Shown here: positions 1-7,507 of the stretch, one piece after another | How positions within the stretch are numbered: position 1 is the stretch's first letter | How the letters are laid out: each line of letters opens with the position of its first letter | Origin: an uncultured Oscillospiraceae bacterium | GTDB lineage: Bacteria; Bacillota; Clostridia; Oscillospirales; Oscillospiraceae | Assembly (NCBI GenBank): GCA_910587285.1 | Contig: CAJULM010000008.1 | Span: forward strand, 1-64,000 | Direction: 5' to 3' | Length of the DNA: 64,000 nt | Notes under the pieces: model-generated | The model's input: the letters and a program-made list of their open reading frames with translations, nothing else | What the model was told of the DNA's origin: nothing | Database searches by the model: none | Made by a program: the position numbers and the translations under genes

Positions 1-360
1 GGCGAACTTGGCGGCGTGCTCGGCCTCCTCGTAGGCGGCCTTCTCCCAGTACAGGGCGACCTCGGGATAACCCTCGCGGGCGGCGATGCGGGCCATGCAC
101 AGATACATACCGACCTCGCCGCACTCGCCGTTGAAGTTGGCCTTCAGCTGCTCCAGGATATACTGCTTATCCTCGTCGCTGATCTCGGGGTTGTTCTTCA
201 CGGTCTTGTCGTAGATACCGTACTCATGCTCGGCGGCCAGCTTCATCTCGCCCTCCTGCAGGGTGAACTTGGAGCCGGACACGTGGCACACGGGGCACTC
301 AGCGGGGGGGTTCTCACCCTCATAAACATAGCCGCACACAGGGCAGATCCATTTTTTCAT
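1..360 (-). CDS. Reverse-type rubrerythrin, 3' end cut by window
   Basis: Peroxide-reducing non-haem iron protein of anaerobes. The ATG at 360 follows a GGAGG site. The N-terminus carries a rubredoxin knuckle pair (CPVCG at about residues 6-10 and CPVCH near 23), followed by a ferritin-like helical part with an EAEHAAKFA iron-ligand motif near the truncated end. Rubredoxin-first order is typical of reverse rubrerythrin (NADH-dependent H2O2 reduction). It lies 18 bases downstream of the PerR-like gene with no promoter between, so the two are probably co-transcribed and peroxide-regulated. The C-terminus is outside the window. Confidence 0.9.
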   Translation of the reverse strand, partial: MKKWICPVCGYVYEGENPPAECPVCHVSGSKFTLQEGEMKLAAEHEYGIYDKTVKNNPEISDEDKQYILEQLKANFNGECGEVGMYLCMARIAAREGYPEVALYWEKAAYEEAEHAAKFA

Positions 361-378
361 GATAATTTTCCTCCAATG

Positions 379-768
379 TTAAAAATCTTTGCAGTCTTGA
401 CACAGACCGCGGACGATGAACTCCCAGCTTTCTGCTGAGAATCCATATTGCACGCCCAGCTGCTCCACGCAGCCCTCCCCCGGCGACAGCCGGGGCAGAT
501 CCAGCACACAGCCGCAGCGATTGCAAATGAAGTGGGAATGGGGACAGACCTCTCCGTCGTACCGCTCCTGGCCGTTTACCGCGCCCACCCGGCGGACCAG
601 GCCCAGCTGGCACAGCTGGCCCAGATTACGGTAGACGGTGGCCAGGCTCAAATCCGGATAGTCCGATTTAAGCTGCTGGTAGAGCTGCTCCGCTGAGGGG
701 TGGCGCTTGGAGCGGCGCAGCAGGGCCAGCATGGCATCCCTCTTTTTGCTCTGTCGGACCATAGCCAT
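379..768 (-). CDS. perR: Fur-family regulator, PerR-like
   Basis: 129-residue metalloregulator: N-terminal winged helix (about 1-80, with the helix SAEQLYQQLK and LATVYRNLGQL typical of Fur/PerR) and a C-terminal metal domain with HSHFICNRCG (about 75-85) and a terminal CQDC zinc site. Two C-x2-C pairs hold structural zinc in the family. The downstream gene is a rubrerythrin, which argues for peroxide (PerR) rather than iron control. A sigma-A promoter lies at 824-852. PerR versus Fur assignment is inferred from context. Confidence 0.85.
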   Translation of the reverse strand: MAMVRQSKKRDAMLALLRRSKRHPSAEQLYQQLKSDYPDLSLATVYRNLGQLCQLGLVRRVGAVNGQERYDGEVCPHSHFICNRCGCVLDLPRLSPGEGCVEQLGVQYGFSAESWEFIVRGLCQDCKDF

Positions 769-823
769 AACAACAAATCCTTGTGGTTAGTGGGAATCTT
801 AATAAGAATAATTCCTGATAAGG

Positions 824-852
824 ACTATAACACAAGCGAGACGGTTTGTAAA
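824..852 (-). promoter_or_regulatory. Sigma-A promoter for perR-rubrerythrin
   Basis: On the minus strand: TTTACA-N17-TATAGT. An AT-rich stretch at about 796-815, just downstream of the -10, could hold an autoregulatory Per box, but it does not match the 7-1-7 consensus cleanly. Confidence 0.65.
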
Positions 853-928
853 GAGTTTTTTTGAAAAAGGGAAAATTTTTTTGCCTAACTGTGTGAAGCC
901 CGGCAAGGATGGATTTTATGCGCAGGAG

Positions 929-956
929 AAAAGGGCGGAACCAAGCGGTTCCGCCC
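929..956 (-). terminator. Terminator of cad operon
   Basis: Ten-base perfect stem (933-942 with 47-56 of the same hundred) with AAGC loop; on the minus strand it is followed by TTTT. Sits just past the ATPase stop. Confidence 0.75.
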
Positions 957-982
957 TCCAAACTTTGCTCCATCCGGGCTGC

Positions 983-2896
983 TCACAACGGCTCGGACGC
1001 ATTTGCTTTCAACATACGGGTAGCGTTAAGGATAGCGATCACCGCCACGCCCACATCGGCGAATACCGCCTCCCACATGGAGGCCATGCCGAAAGCGCCC
1101 AGAATGAGGCACAGTCCCTTTACGCCCAAGGCGAACACAATGTTCTGCTTCACGATGCGCAGGCATTTGTGTGCGATATCCATGGCGGCGGTGAGCTTGG
1201 CCGGGTCATCGTCCATGAGCACCACGTCGGCGGCCTCAATGGCGGCGTCTGACCCCATGGCCCCCATGGCGATGCCCACATCCGCTCGGCTGAGCACCGG
1301 CGCGTCGTTCACCCCGTCCCCCACGTAGGCGAGCACGCCCTTGGCGCGCTTGCGGGCGAGCAGGTCCTCCAGCCGGTTTACCTTGTCTGCGGGCAGGAGC
1401 TGGGCGTGAACCTCGTCCAGACCCAGTTGGGCGGCCACGGCCTCTCCCACCGCCTGGCTGTCTCCGGTGAGCATGACGGTGCGGATGCCCCGGCGCTTGA
1501 GGGCTGCGATGGCGGCGGGGGCGGTGGGCTTGAGCTGGTCGGCGATGACGGCGCAGCCCAGGTATCTCCCCTCGCGGGCGACATGGACCACGGTGCCCAC
1601 GTCCTTGCAGGGCCGGAAGTCCACGTCCTCCCGACGCATCAGCTTCTCGTTGCCCGCCAGCACCCGCGTTCCGTCCACCAGGGCGGATACACCGTGGCCG
1701 GGGATTTCCTCTACGTTCGTTACCCGGGAGGGGTCGGCCTCTCCATCCAGCGCCCGGCGCAGGGACTGGGCGATGGGGTGCCCGGAGTGGCGCTCCGCCA
1801 GGGCGGCGGCCTCTAAAAGCGCCTGCTCCGTCACGCCGGGGGCAGGGTTCAGGGCGGACACCTGGAACACCCCTTGGGTGAGGGTGCCGGTTTTGTCGAA
1901 CACAACAGTCTCAGTCTTAGCCAGAAGCTCTAAATAGTTGCCGCCCTTCACCAAAATGCCCTGGGCGGAGGCCCCGCCGATGCCGCCAAAGAAGGACAGA
2001 GGGATGGAGATGACCAGGGCGCAGGGGCAGGAAATGACCAGGAAGGTGAGGGCCCGGTGGACCCATACGCCCCACGCTCCGGTGAACAGGGAGGGGACCA
2101 CCGCCAGGGCCAGGGCGGCAAGCACCACGGCGGGGGTGTAGTATTTGGCGAAGCGGGTGATGAAGTTCTCCGCCTGGGCCTTTTTGGAAGAGGCGTTTTC
2201 CACCAAATCCAAAATCTTAGCCACGGTAGATTGGCCAAATTCCTTGGTGACGCGGGCTTTCAGCAGCCCGGTGATGTTCACGCAGCCGGACAGCAGCTCT
2301 CCGCCCACGGCCACGTCCCGAGGGGCGGACTCGCCGGTGAGGGCGGCGGTGTTCAGGGAGGAGGCGCCCTCCGCTACCACGCCGTCCAGGGGGATTTTCT
2401 CGCCGGGACGGATGACGATGATCTCCCCCACGGCCACCTCGTCAGGGCTTACCTCCAAGATTTGGCCGTCCCGCTCCACATTGGCCACGTCGGGCCGGAT
2501 GTCCATGAGCTGGGCGATGGATTTCCGGGACTTGCCCACGGCGTAGCTCTGGAACAGCTCTCCCACCTGGTAGAACAGCATGACGCCCACGGCCTCGGCG
2601 TTTTCCCCCAGCACCAGGGCCCCCACGGTGGCCACGCACATCAGGAAGTTCTCGTCAAAGACCTGCCCGTGGCCGATGTTGCGGATGGCCTTCCACAGAA
2701 TGTCCCAGCCGATGATGAGGTAGGGGATCAAGAACAGCGGCCACTTAGCCAGCGTGTGGGTGGTCTCCCCCGCCAACTCCTGGGTGAGCAAGGGGATTGA
2801 TACAGGTACCGGAATGTCGGGCAGCAGGGATGCCGCGATGAGCAGCGCCGCCGCCACAATAATACGAATCAGCGTCTTTTTTTGCTTTTTGGTCAT
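983..2896 (-). CDS. cadA: P1B-type heavy-metal ATPase (Cd/Zn/Pb type)
   Basis: 637-residue metal efflux pump. Visible motifs: actuator TGES near 190, the metal-selective SCPCAL in the membrane near 288, phosphorylation loop DKTGTLT near 332, a GHP histidine-proline motif near 372, and hinge GDGVNDAP near 525. It starts directly with the first membrane helices; the usual N-terminal HMA metal-binding domain is missing and is instead encoded as a free 70-residue protein upstream in the operon. CPC plus the regulator type point to Cd/Zn/Pb export rather than copper. Last gene of the operon; 150 bases separate it from the methyltransferase. Confidence 0.93.
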   Translation of the reverse strand: MTKKQKKTLIRIIVAAALLIAASLLPDIPVPVSIPLLTQELAGETTHTLAKWPLFLIPYLIIGWDILWKAIRNIGHGQVFDENFLMCVATVGALVLGENAEAVGVMLFYQVGELFQSYAVGKSRKSIAQLMDIRPDVANVERDGQILEVSPDEVAVGEIIVIRPGEKIPLDGVVAEGASSLNTAALTGESAPRDVAVGGELLSGCVNITGLLKARVTKEFGQSTVAKILDLVENASSKKAQAENFITRFAKYYTPAVVLAALALAVVPSLFTGAWGVWVHRALTFLVISCPCALVISIPLSFFGGIGGASAQGILVKGGNYLELLAKTETVVFDKTGTLTQGVFQVSALNPAPGVTEQALLEAAALAERHSGHPIAQSLRRALDGEADPSRVTNVEEIPGHGVSALVDGTRVLAGNEKLMRREDVDFRPCKDVGTVVHVAREGRYLGCAVIADQLKPTAPAAIAALKRRGIRTVMLTGDSQAVGEAVAAQLGLDEVHAQLLPADKVNRLEDLLARKRAKGVLAYVGDGVNDAPVLSRADVGIAMGAMGSDAAIEAADVVLMDDDPAKLTAAMDIAHKCLRIVKQNIVFALGVKGLCLILGAFGMASMWEAVFADVGVAVIAILNATRMLKANASEPL

Positions 2897-2904
2897 TGCA
2901 GTTC

Positions 2905-3040
2905 ACTCCTTCGTCGAGACAAGTTTCGTATCGCTCGCTTCCGCCTGCGGCGAAAGCTCGTTCACTCCACTGTCTCTCCTCTCCCCACGAAAGCGGAAAG
3001 GCGCTTTCGCGGGGGCCACGGTTGCTATGCTTTCACAGCC
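2905..3040. repeat. Intergenic element with hairpins, possible distant relative of the dispersed repeat
   Basis: Gap inside the cad operon filled with short inverted repeats such as GCGAAAGCGCC/GGCGCTTTCGC-like and GCTTTCGCC-GCA-GGCGGAAGC arms. Style resembles the repeats at 7288, 52731, 54741 and 57601 but similarity is weak by eye. Confidence 0.35.
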
Positions 3041-3046
3041 ACCTGC

Positions 3047-3661
3047 TCAGGGCTTCTCCAGCACCGCGATACCCTCCGGCACTCCGCCGGAAATGACCTC
3101 CAACGTCACCGGGGCCAGCTCCAGGCGCTCCAAAAATTCCCGGTAAGTTTCCGGTGTGAAGGCGTGCTCGTAGTGAAAGCCCACGCCCTGATAAATTTTA
3201 ATCATGGTCCCGTAGGCCGTCCCCGCCTTTCCCTGGAGGTAGGCGGGAAGGATGAGCCTCCCACCGAGGGCGGTGACCCGCCACAGCTCCCGGACAGCAA
3301 TTTCCGGGTTTGGCAGCAGATGGAGCACATTGGCGGCGATCACCGCGTCATAGCTCCCGTCTGGGTCGGGTAGGGCGGTGAGGTCCCGGCGGGCAAAGCT
3401 CACGTTGGACAGCCCGCGCTTTCGGGCCTTTTTCCGGGCCCGGGCCAGCATGGCCTCCGACTGGTCGGTGCACAGCACCGAGCCCGCCCGCTTCGCCGCA
3501 GCCAGGGAAAACTCCCCCGTCCCGGCGGCGCAGTCCAGTACGCGGGCCCCGGCGGGAACCAGTTCCCCTACACGGGACCTGGCGGCGGCGTTTACCCTCT
3601 GGTTGCTCCACTCAAACAGGTCGTACAGGCCGGCAACGCGGTCCCAGAACGTTTTGCTCAC
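3047..3661 (-). CDS. Class I SAM-dependent methyltransferase, UbiE/ArsM-like fold
   Basis: 204 residues with the Rossmann motif VLDCAAGTGEFS (about 41-52), acidic loop CTDQSEAML and a D-x-x-x-LPDPDGSYD region followed by ANVLHLLPNP. GTG start at 3661 overlaps the HMA gene stop by four bases (GTGA), so it is translationally coupled to the metallochaperone. Substrate unknown; no clear three-cysteine arrangement of arsenite methyltransferases is visible. Its place inside a metal efflux operon suggests a role in metal or metalloid handling, which is inference. Confidence 0.8.
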   Translation of the reverse strand: MSKTFWDRVAGLYDLFEWSNQRVNAAARSRVGELVPAGARVLDCAAGTGEFSLAAAKRAGSVLCTDQSEAMLARARKKARKRGLSNVSFARRDLTALPDPDGSYDAVIAANVLHLLPNPEIAVRELWRVTALGGRLILPAYLQGKAGTAYGTMIKIYQGVGFHYEHAFTPETYREFLERLELAPVTLEVISGGVPEGIAVLEKP

Positions 3662-3870
3662 AGCACGATTTCGCAGTCGGGCTCCACCTTGCGGCAGGCC
3701 TTCACCACGTCCTTCATCACGGCGTCCACGTCCTCTGCCTCAATGGTCATCTTCTGGGTCAAAAAGCTGACGGTGGCGTCGGTGACGCCTGGGAGCTTTT
3801 TGATGGCGTTTTCAATTTTGGCGGCGCAGTTGGCGCAGTCCAGGTCGATGAGCTTAAAGGTTTTTTTCAT
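3658..3870 (-). CDS. Free HMA-domain metallochaperone
   Basis: 70-residue ferredoxin-like HMA domain with the metal ligand loop LDCANCAAKIE (cysteines about 13 and 16). Single-domain, CopZ-like size, but encoded with a cadC-type regulator and a CPC ATPase that lacks its own HMA domain. The simplest reading is that the metal-binding domain of the pump has been split off as a separate protein; a true delivery chaperone is the alternative. RBS AAGGAAG upstream. Confidence 0.85.
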   Translation of the reverse strand: MKKTFKLIDLDCANCAAKIENAIKKLPGVTDATVSFLTQKMTIEAEDVDAVMKDVVKACRKVEPDCEIVL

Positions 3871-3935
3871 GGTGATGACTTCCTTTCTAAATTCGTTTTC
3901 GATTCACGCGCCGTCTGCTCGCGGCGGCGCGGGCG

Positions 3936-4298
3936 CTATTCCCTGATATGCTCCATTCCCTGCCCGATGATTTTCCGCACGTGGTCGTCGGCCAGAGAGT
4001 AGAACACCGTCTTCCCCTCCCGGCGGAATTTCACCAGCCGGCTGTTTTTCAGAACCCGCAGCTGGTGGGACACCGCCGACTGAGTGAGCCCCAGCAGCTT
4101 GGAGATGTCGCACACGCATAGCTCCGCTTCAAACAGGGCGTATAGAATCTTGATTCGGGTGGAGTCCCCGAACACCTTGAACAGCTCTGCCAAGTCGTAT
4201 AGCGTCTCATCGTCGGGCATTCCGCCCAGCACCTCGTTTACCGCGTCCTCGTGGACGAGCAGACAGCCGCAGCGCTCAATATCGTTTGAGTCGGTCAT
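3936..4298 (-). CDS. cadC: ArsR/SmtB-family metal sensor, CadC-like
   Basis: 120 residues: winged helix with the alpha-3 metal motif ELCVCD (about 55-60) and recognition helix LTQSAVSHQLRVLKNS. An N-terminal CGC plus ELCVCD matches the thiolate site of Cd/Pb sensors (CadC). First gene of the operon, directly below an operator that overlaps the -10 element, so it should repress the whole operon until Cd, Pb or Zn binds. Confidence 0.9.
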   Translation of the reverse strand: MTDSNDIERCGCLLVHEDAVNEVLGGMPDDETLYDLAELFKVFGDSTRIKILYALFEAELCVCDISKLLGLTQSAVSHQLRVLKNSRLVKFRREGKTVFYSLADDHVRKIIGQGMEHIRE

Positions 4299-4323
4299 AG
4301 GTGCCTCCTTTCATTGGACAAAT

Positions 4324-4343
4324 ATATGAACATCTGCTCATAT
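4324..4343. promoter_or_regulatory. ArsR/CadC operator
   Basis: ATATGAACATCTGCTCATAT, an imperfect inverted repeat that differs in few positions from the ArsR-family TGAACA-type operator; it overlaps the -10 element of the cad promoter. Confidence 0.75.
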
Positions 4344-4370
4344 GTTACACCTAAAAGAGCCGTCTGTCAA
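4342..4370 (-). promoter_or_regulatory. Sigma-A promoter of cad operon
   Basis: Minus strand TTGACA-N17-TAACAT. Confidence 0.75.
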
Positions 4371-4380
4371 GTCCCCGGGC

Positions 4381-4423
4381 AAAAAATTTGTGGGCGGGAC
4401 GCCCAACAGACGCCCCGCCCACA
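4381..4423 (-). terminator. Terminator of marR-degV
   Basis: TGTGGGCGGG/CCCGCCCACA stem around a GC-rich loop; minus-strand transcript continues into AAATTTTTT. Confidence 0.75.
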
Positions 4424-4447
4424 GAAGGGCGGATTACAGCGAATTTC

Positions 4448-5296
4448 TCAGTTGTCTCGTTCCAGGTAGACGATGACCGCCGCCCCCGGTCCCACGTGGG
4501 TGCCGATGACTGCGCCCACAGAGTGGACTTCATAGGGGTGGGGGCCAAAGGTCTGCTCTGTCTGGGCGATGAGCTCCCGGCATATTGTGTCGTCGGCGGT
4601 ATAGCCGTAGTAGACGGGCAGGCGCTCGTCCCGGTTCAGCTCGGGCCCCAGCAGCTTTGCCAGGGCGGCCAGGCTGCCCTTGACCCCCACGCCCTTGCCG
4701 GCCAGACCCAGCTGTCCGTCCCGCAGAGAGATCAGCGGCTTCACCCGCAAAAGCCCGCCGGCGATGGACACGGCGGCAGGGAGCCGGCCGCCCTTGTGGA
4801 GATACTTCAGCGTGTCCACAACGGCCAGCAGCCGGACATGGTGCTTGGCCCGCTCCAGCTTTTGGGCAATGGCGGGGGCGTCCAGCCCCTGGTCGCGAAG
4901 CAGGCAGGCCAAATCCACCAGCAGGCGCAGCCCCAGCACGGTTTGGGTGGAGTCCACCACATGAATGTGTTCATAGCCGCACAGCTGCTTGGCGATGACG
5001 GCGCTTTGGTATGTACCGGATAGTGAGGCGGCCAAGGGCAGGCAGATCAGGCTGTCCCCCTGGGCTTTCACCCGCTCAAACCAGGGGAGGAAGTCGTCCG
5101 GCCCGGCCTGACTGGTGGTGGGCAGTTCCTTGGCGGTCTCCAGCTTGCGGAAGAAGGCGGCGTGGTCCAGCTCCAGCCCATCGGCATAGGTCTCGCTGCC
5201 GAACTGTACCTTCAACGGCACCACCCAGATGCCCCGGCGCTGGGCCTCGTCAGGGAGAAAGTCGGCGGTGCTGTCCGTTAAAATATAGATTGCCAT
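4448..5296 (-). CDS. DegV family fatty-acid-binding protein
   Basis: 282 residues, usual DegV length. N-terminal ILTDSTADF (about 4-12), TTSQAGPDDF with the lipid-head-group TS motif near 80, SLSGTYQSA near 110 and RLPAAVSIAGGLLRVKPL near 170 are family hallmarks. Firmicute homologues bind fatty acids for the FakA kinase. Follows the MarR gene by 13 bases in one transcript. A second, different DegV sits at 31194. Confidence 0.92.
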   Translation of the reverse strand: MAIYILTDSTADFLPDEAQRRGIWVVPLKVQFGSETYADGLELDHAAFFRKLETAKELPTTSQAGPDDFLPWFERVKAQGDSLICLPLAASLSGTYQSAVIAKQLCGYEHIHVVDSTQTVLGLRLLVDLACLLRDQGLDAPAIAQKLERAKHHVRLLAVVDTLKYLHKGGRLPAAVSIAGGLLRVKPLISLRDGQLGLAGKGVGVKGSLAALAKLLGPELNRDERLPVYYGYTADDTICRELIAQTEQTFGPHPYEVHSVGAVIGTHVGPGAAVIVYLERDN

Positions 5297-5309
5297 GGTG
5301 TTACCTCCT

Positions 5310-5780
5310 TCAAATCAGCTGATTTTGGCAGCGCATTTCCTGGAAAAACTGCTCCAGCTGGCTCAGGGAGCGCAGCAGGGTGTCCAGCTCCTCCTCTTTC
5401 AGCCGTCCGGCGGCGCTGTCCACCATGCGGGCGTGAAACTGGGCGTGGAGGTGGTTGGCGTCCTCGCCCTTGGGGGTGAGGCGCACCCGGATTACCCGCC
5501 GGTCCCCCGGCTCGCCGCCCCGTTCCAAGTAACCCTTGCGCACCAAGGTGTTGACTGCGGTGGTCAGCGAGCTGACCCGGATGGAAAGGGCGTCGGCAAT
5601 CTGGGTCATGGTGTTGCGGCCCTCGGCGGCCAGGTCGCCCACCGCCTCCAGCACGTGCAGCTCCTTGACCGACAGGTCGCTGGCGCCCACCCGGCTGAGG
5701 GCCTGCTCCTCGCAGGCCAGGATGCGGTTAAATACGTGAACAAAAAAGTAGTTGAGGCTGTCCCTCTGCTGCTGGGTCAT
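5310..5780 (-). CDS. MarR-family transcriptional regulator
   Basis: 156 residues; winged helix around NTMTQIADALSIRVSSLTTAVNTLVRKGYLERGGEPGDRRV-type core (about 60-105) with the conserved D-R wing. First gene of a two-gene unit with degV; a palindrome overlapping its own -10 implies autorepression. A lipid-type ligand is plausible because of the DegV partner and the FabT precedent, but this is inference. Confidence 0.88.
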   Translation of the reverse strand: MTQQQRDSLNYFFVHVFNRILACEEQALSRVGASDLSVKELHVLEAVGDLAAEGRNTMTQIADALSIRVSSLTTAVNTLVRKGYLERGGEPGDRRVIRVRLTPKGEDANHLHAQFHARMVDSAAGRLKEEELDTLLRSLSQLEQFFQEMRCQNQLI

Positions 5781-5822
5781 AGGAGTTCGCTTCCTTTGGA
5801 ATTCTGATAATTTGAATTTTTA

Positions 5823-5843
5823 ATTATTTGAACTTCAAATAAT
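5823..5843. promoter_or_regulatory. Perfect 21-bp palindrome, MarR operator
   Basis: Arms ATTATTTGAA and TTCAAATAAT around one central C; overlaps the -10 of the marR promoter. A related half site (AATTTGAATTTT) lies at about 5807. Confidence 0.8.
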
Positions 5844-5869
5844 ATAGCACGCAAACAGGGGCCTGTCAA
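5841..5869 (-). promoter_or_regulatory. Sigma-A promoter of marR-degV
   Basis: Minus strand TTGACA-N17-TATATT; the -35 overlaps the stop codon of the upstream histidine kinase. Confidence 0.8.
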
Positions 5870-7119
5870 GCCCCCCGTTTGGACAGCGGCAGAGTGACGA
5901 TAAACGCCGTTCCCTCTCCCGGCGCGCTGCGCAGGTCGATTTTTCCTCGGTGGCCCTGGGTGATGGCCGCGGCGATGGCCAGACCCAGGCCGTAGCCTCC
6001 CTGGCTGCGGCTGCGGGCGGCGTCCGCCCGGTAAAAGCGCTCAAACAGGTGGGGCTGGGCCTGGACAGGGATAGGCTGGCCGGTGTTGTGGACGGTGAGC
6101 ACCGCCCGCTCCTCTTTTTCCAGGGTGAGGGTTACGGTTCCGCCGGAGTCGCAGTATTTGCAGGCGTTGTCCAGCAGGATGGCGCACAGCCGGCGCAGCT
6201 CGTCCTCGCGTCCCGCCACGGTGACGCCGGAGGCCACGCTGCTGTTTAGGGTTACGCCACGCTCAAAGGCCACCGGCTCAAAGGACAGGGCGCAGCCTTG
6301 GCATAGGTCGGACAGGCTGAGCGCCTCGTGTCGGGGAGGCGACCAGCCCTCGGCGTCCCCCCGGGCCAGAAAAAGCAGGTCCTGCACCAAGCCCTTCATG
6401 CGCAGACCCTCCTCCTGGATATACTCCACCCATTTGCGCTGGCTGCCCACGGTTTCCTCCTGGTGGGCCAGCAGGATGTCCGCGTCGGCCAGCAGGACGG
6501 TGAGGGGTGTTTTCAGCTCATGGGAGGCGTCGGCTACAAACTGCTGCTGCCGCCGCCAGCTCTCCTCCACCGGTCGCACCAGCCAGCGGGATAAAAACCA
6601 GCTCACCGCAAAAAAGCCTGCCGCAGCTACGGCAAAAATGAGCCCGGCGGCCAGCACCTGCTGGCGCACCGCAGTCTGCTCCCAGGTCAGGTCGGCAAAG
6701 GCGATTTGGGTGAATAGGCCGGTGCGCTCCACGCGGTAGCGCAGCCCCAAGCCGGGCAAGCGGCCAAAGGGCGCCCCGGCGGCGCGGGCGGCAGCCACCG
6801 CCTGTTCCACATCGGCCTGGTCCACGGCGGCATTATAGGACAGGGCCAGCAGAACCTGACCCTCCCCGTCCACCAGGGCGCAGAAGGCGGGGATGGCGGT
6901 ATACAGCTCTCGGTCCCGGTCCAGGCTGCCGTCCCAGGCGGCGCCCCAGGGGTCGAGAGCGGTTCGGCTGCGCTGGAGGGCCGCGTGGAGCACCTGGTCC
7001 GTTCCCGCCTGGTATTGACGGACGCTGGAGACCGTCTGCGCCGCCAGCACCGCCAGAAGCACCCCGGACATGAGCAGCATGAGCACCAAAATAATTTTCA
7101 GCCGTAGCCGTTTCAGCAT
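5866..7119 (-). CDS. Sensor histidine kinase, no adjacent response regulator
   Basis: 417 residues from the ATG at 7119 (AGGAGGGG upstream). TM1 about 7-27, an extracytoplasmic sensor of about 120 residues, TM2 about 150-172, then almost directly the phospho-acceptor box ASHELKTPL (His near 199), N box LDNACKYC near 313 and G box GYGLGLAI near 374. The linker between TM2 and H box is too short for a full HAMP domain. No response regulator is encoded on either side: upstream is a 390-base gap and downstream the MarR unit. Signal unknown. Confidence 0.9.
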   Translation of the reverse strand: MLKRLRLKIILVLMLLMSGVLLAVLAAQTVSSVRQYQAGTDQVLHAALQRSRTALDPWGAAWDGSLDRDRELYTAIPAFCALVDGEGQVLLALSYNAAVDQADVEQAVAAARAAGAPFGRLPGLGLRYRVERTGLFTQIAFADLTWEQTAVRQQVLAAGLIFAVAAAGFFAVSWFLSRWLVRPVEESWRRQQQFVADASHELKTPLTVLLADADILLAHQEETVGSQRKWVEYIQEEGLRMKGLVQDLLFLARGDAEGWSPPRHEALSLSDLCQGCALSFEPVAFERGVTLNSSVASGVTVAGREDELRRLCAILLDNACKYCDSGGTVTLTLEKEERAVLTVHNTGQPIPVQAQPHLFERFYRADAARSRSQGGYGLGLAIAAAITQGHRGKIDLRSAPGEGTAFIVTLPLSKRGA

Positions 7120-7221
7120 GGCGCATCCCCTCCTTTTTAACCTTAGTTTAGCCGGATTTTGTGCTGGCGTCAAGCCGAAGCGGACTTGCGACAAAATACC
7201 AGCGAAATTCTCCCAAAGTGA

Positions 7222-7250
7222 TTGACAAAAGAGTGACAAAACGCTATGAT
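7222..7250 (+). promoter_or_regulatory. Sigma-A promoter of pot operon
   Basis: TTGACA-N17-TATGAT. It gives a leader of about 250 bases that contains the dispersed repeat at 7288. Confidence 0.8.
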
Positions 7251-7287
7251 GTATCTCGCTATCCGTGAAAACCTTGAGAAGCGTAAA

Positions 7288-7440
7288 GAAGCGCGGAGAA
7301 GACGGCTGCGAAGGAGCTTGGACTGGAGCGAAGGAAAGAGCCCAGGGCCCGCAAAGCGGGACCGGGTCTTGCCTGAGTCGTAGGGAAAGCGACTGAGCGG
7401 TCAGCTGTCTTCGGCGTGACAGCGAAGAAGCGCGGAGAAG
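7288..7440 (+). repeat. Dispersed intergenic repeat, copy 1
   Basis: Bounded by the direct repeat GAAGCGCGGAGAAG (7288-7301 and 7427-7440). Shared blocks with the copies at 54741 and 57601: GCGAAGGAGCTTGGA, GAGCGAAGG, AGCCCAGGGCCC, AAAGCGACTGAGCGGTCAG, GCGTGACAGCGAAGAAGCGCG. The repeat fills most of the 388-base gap before potA. Confidence 0.8.
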
Positions 7441-7507
7441 ATGCGTCTCAGGGACTACAACAAGGGAGCTGACAAAACACTCATCAATTAGAAATGGGGG
7501 AGGATAA

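Noticed and set aside
796..815. Canonical 7-1-7 Per box before perR
   Set aside because: The AT-rich sequence resembles but does not align with the consensus palindrome; kept only as a remark under the promoter.
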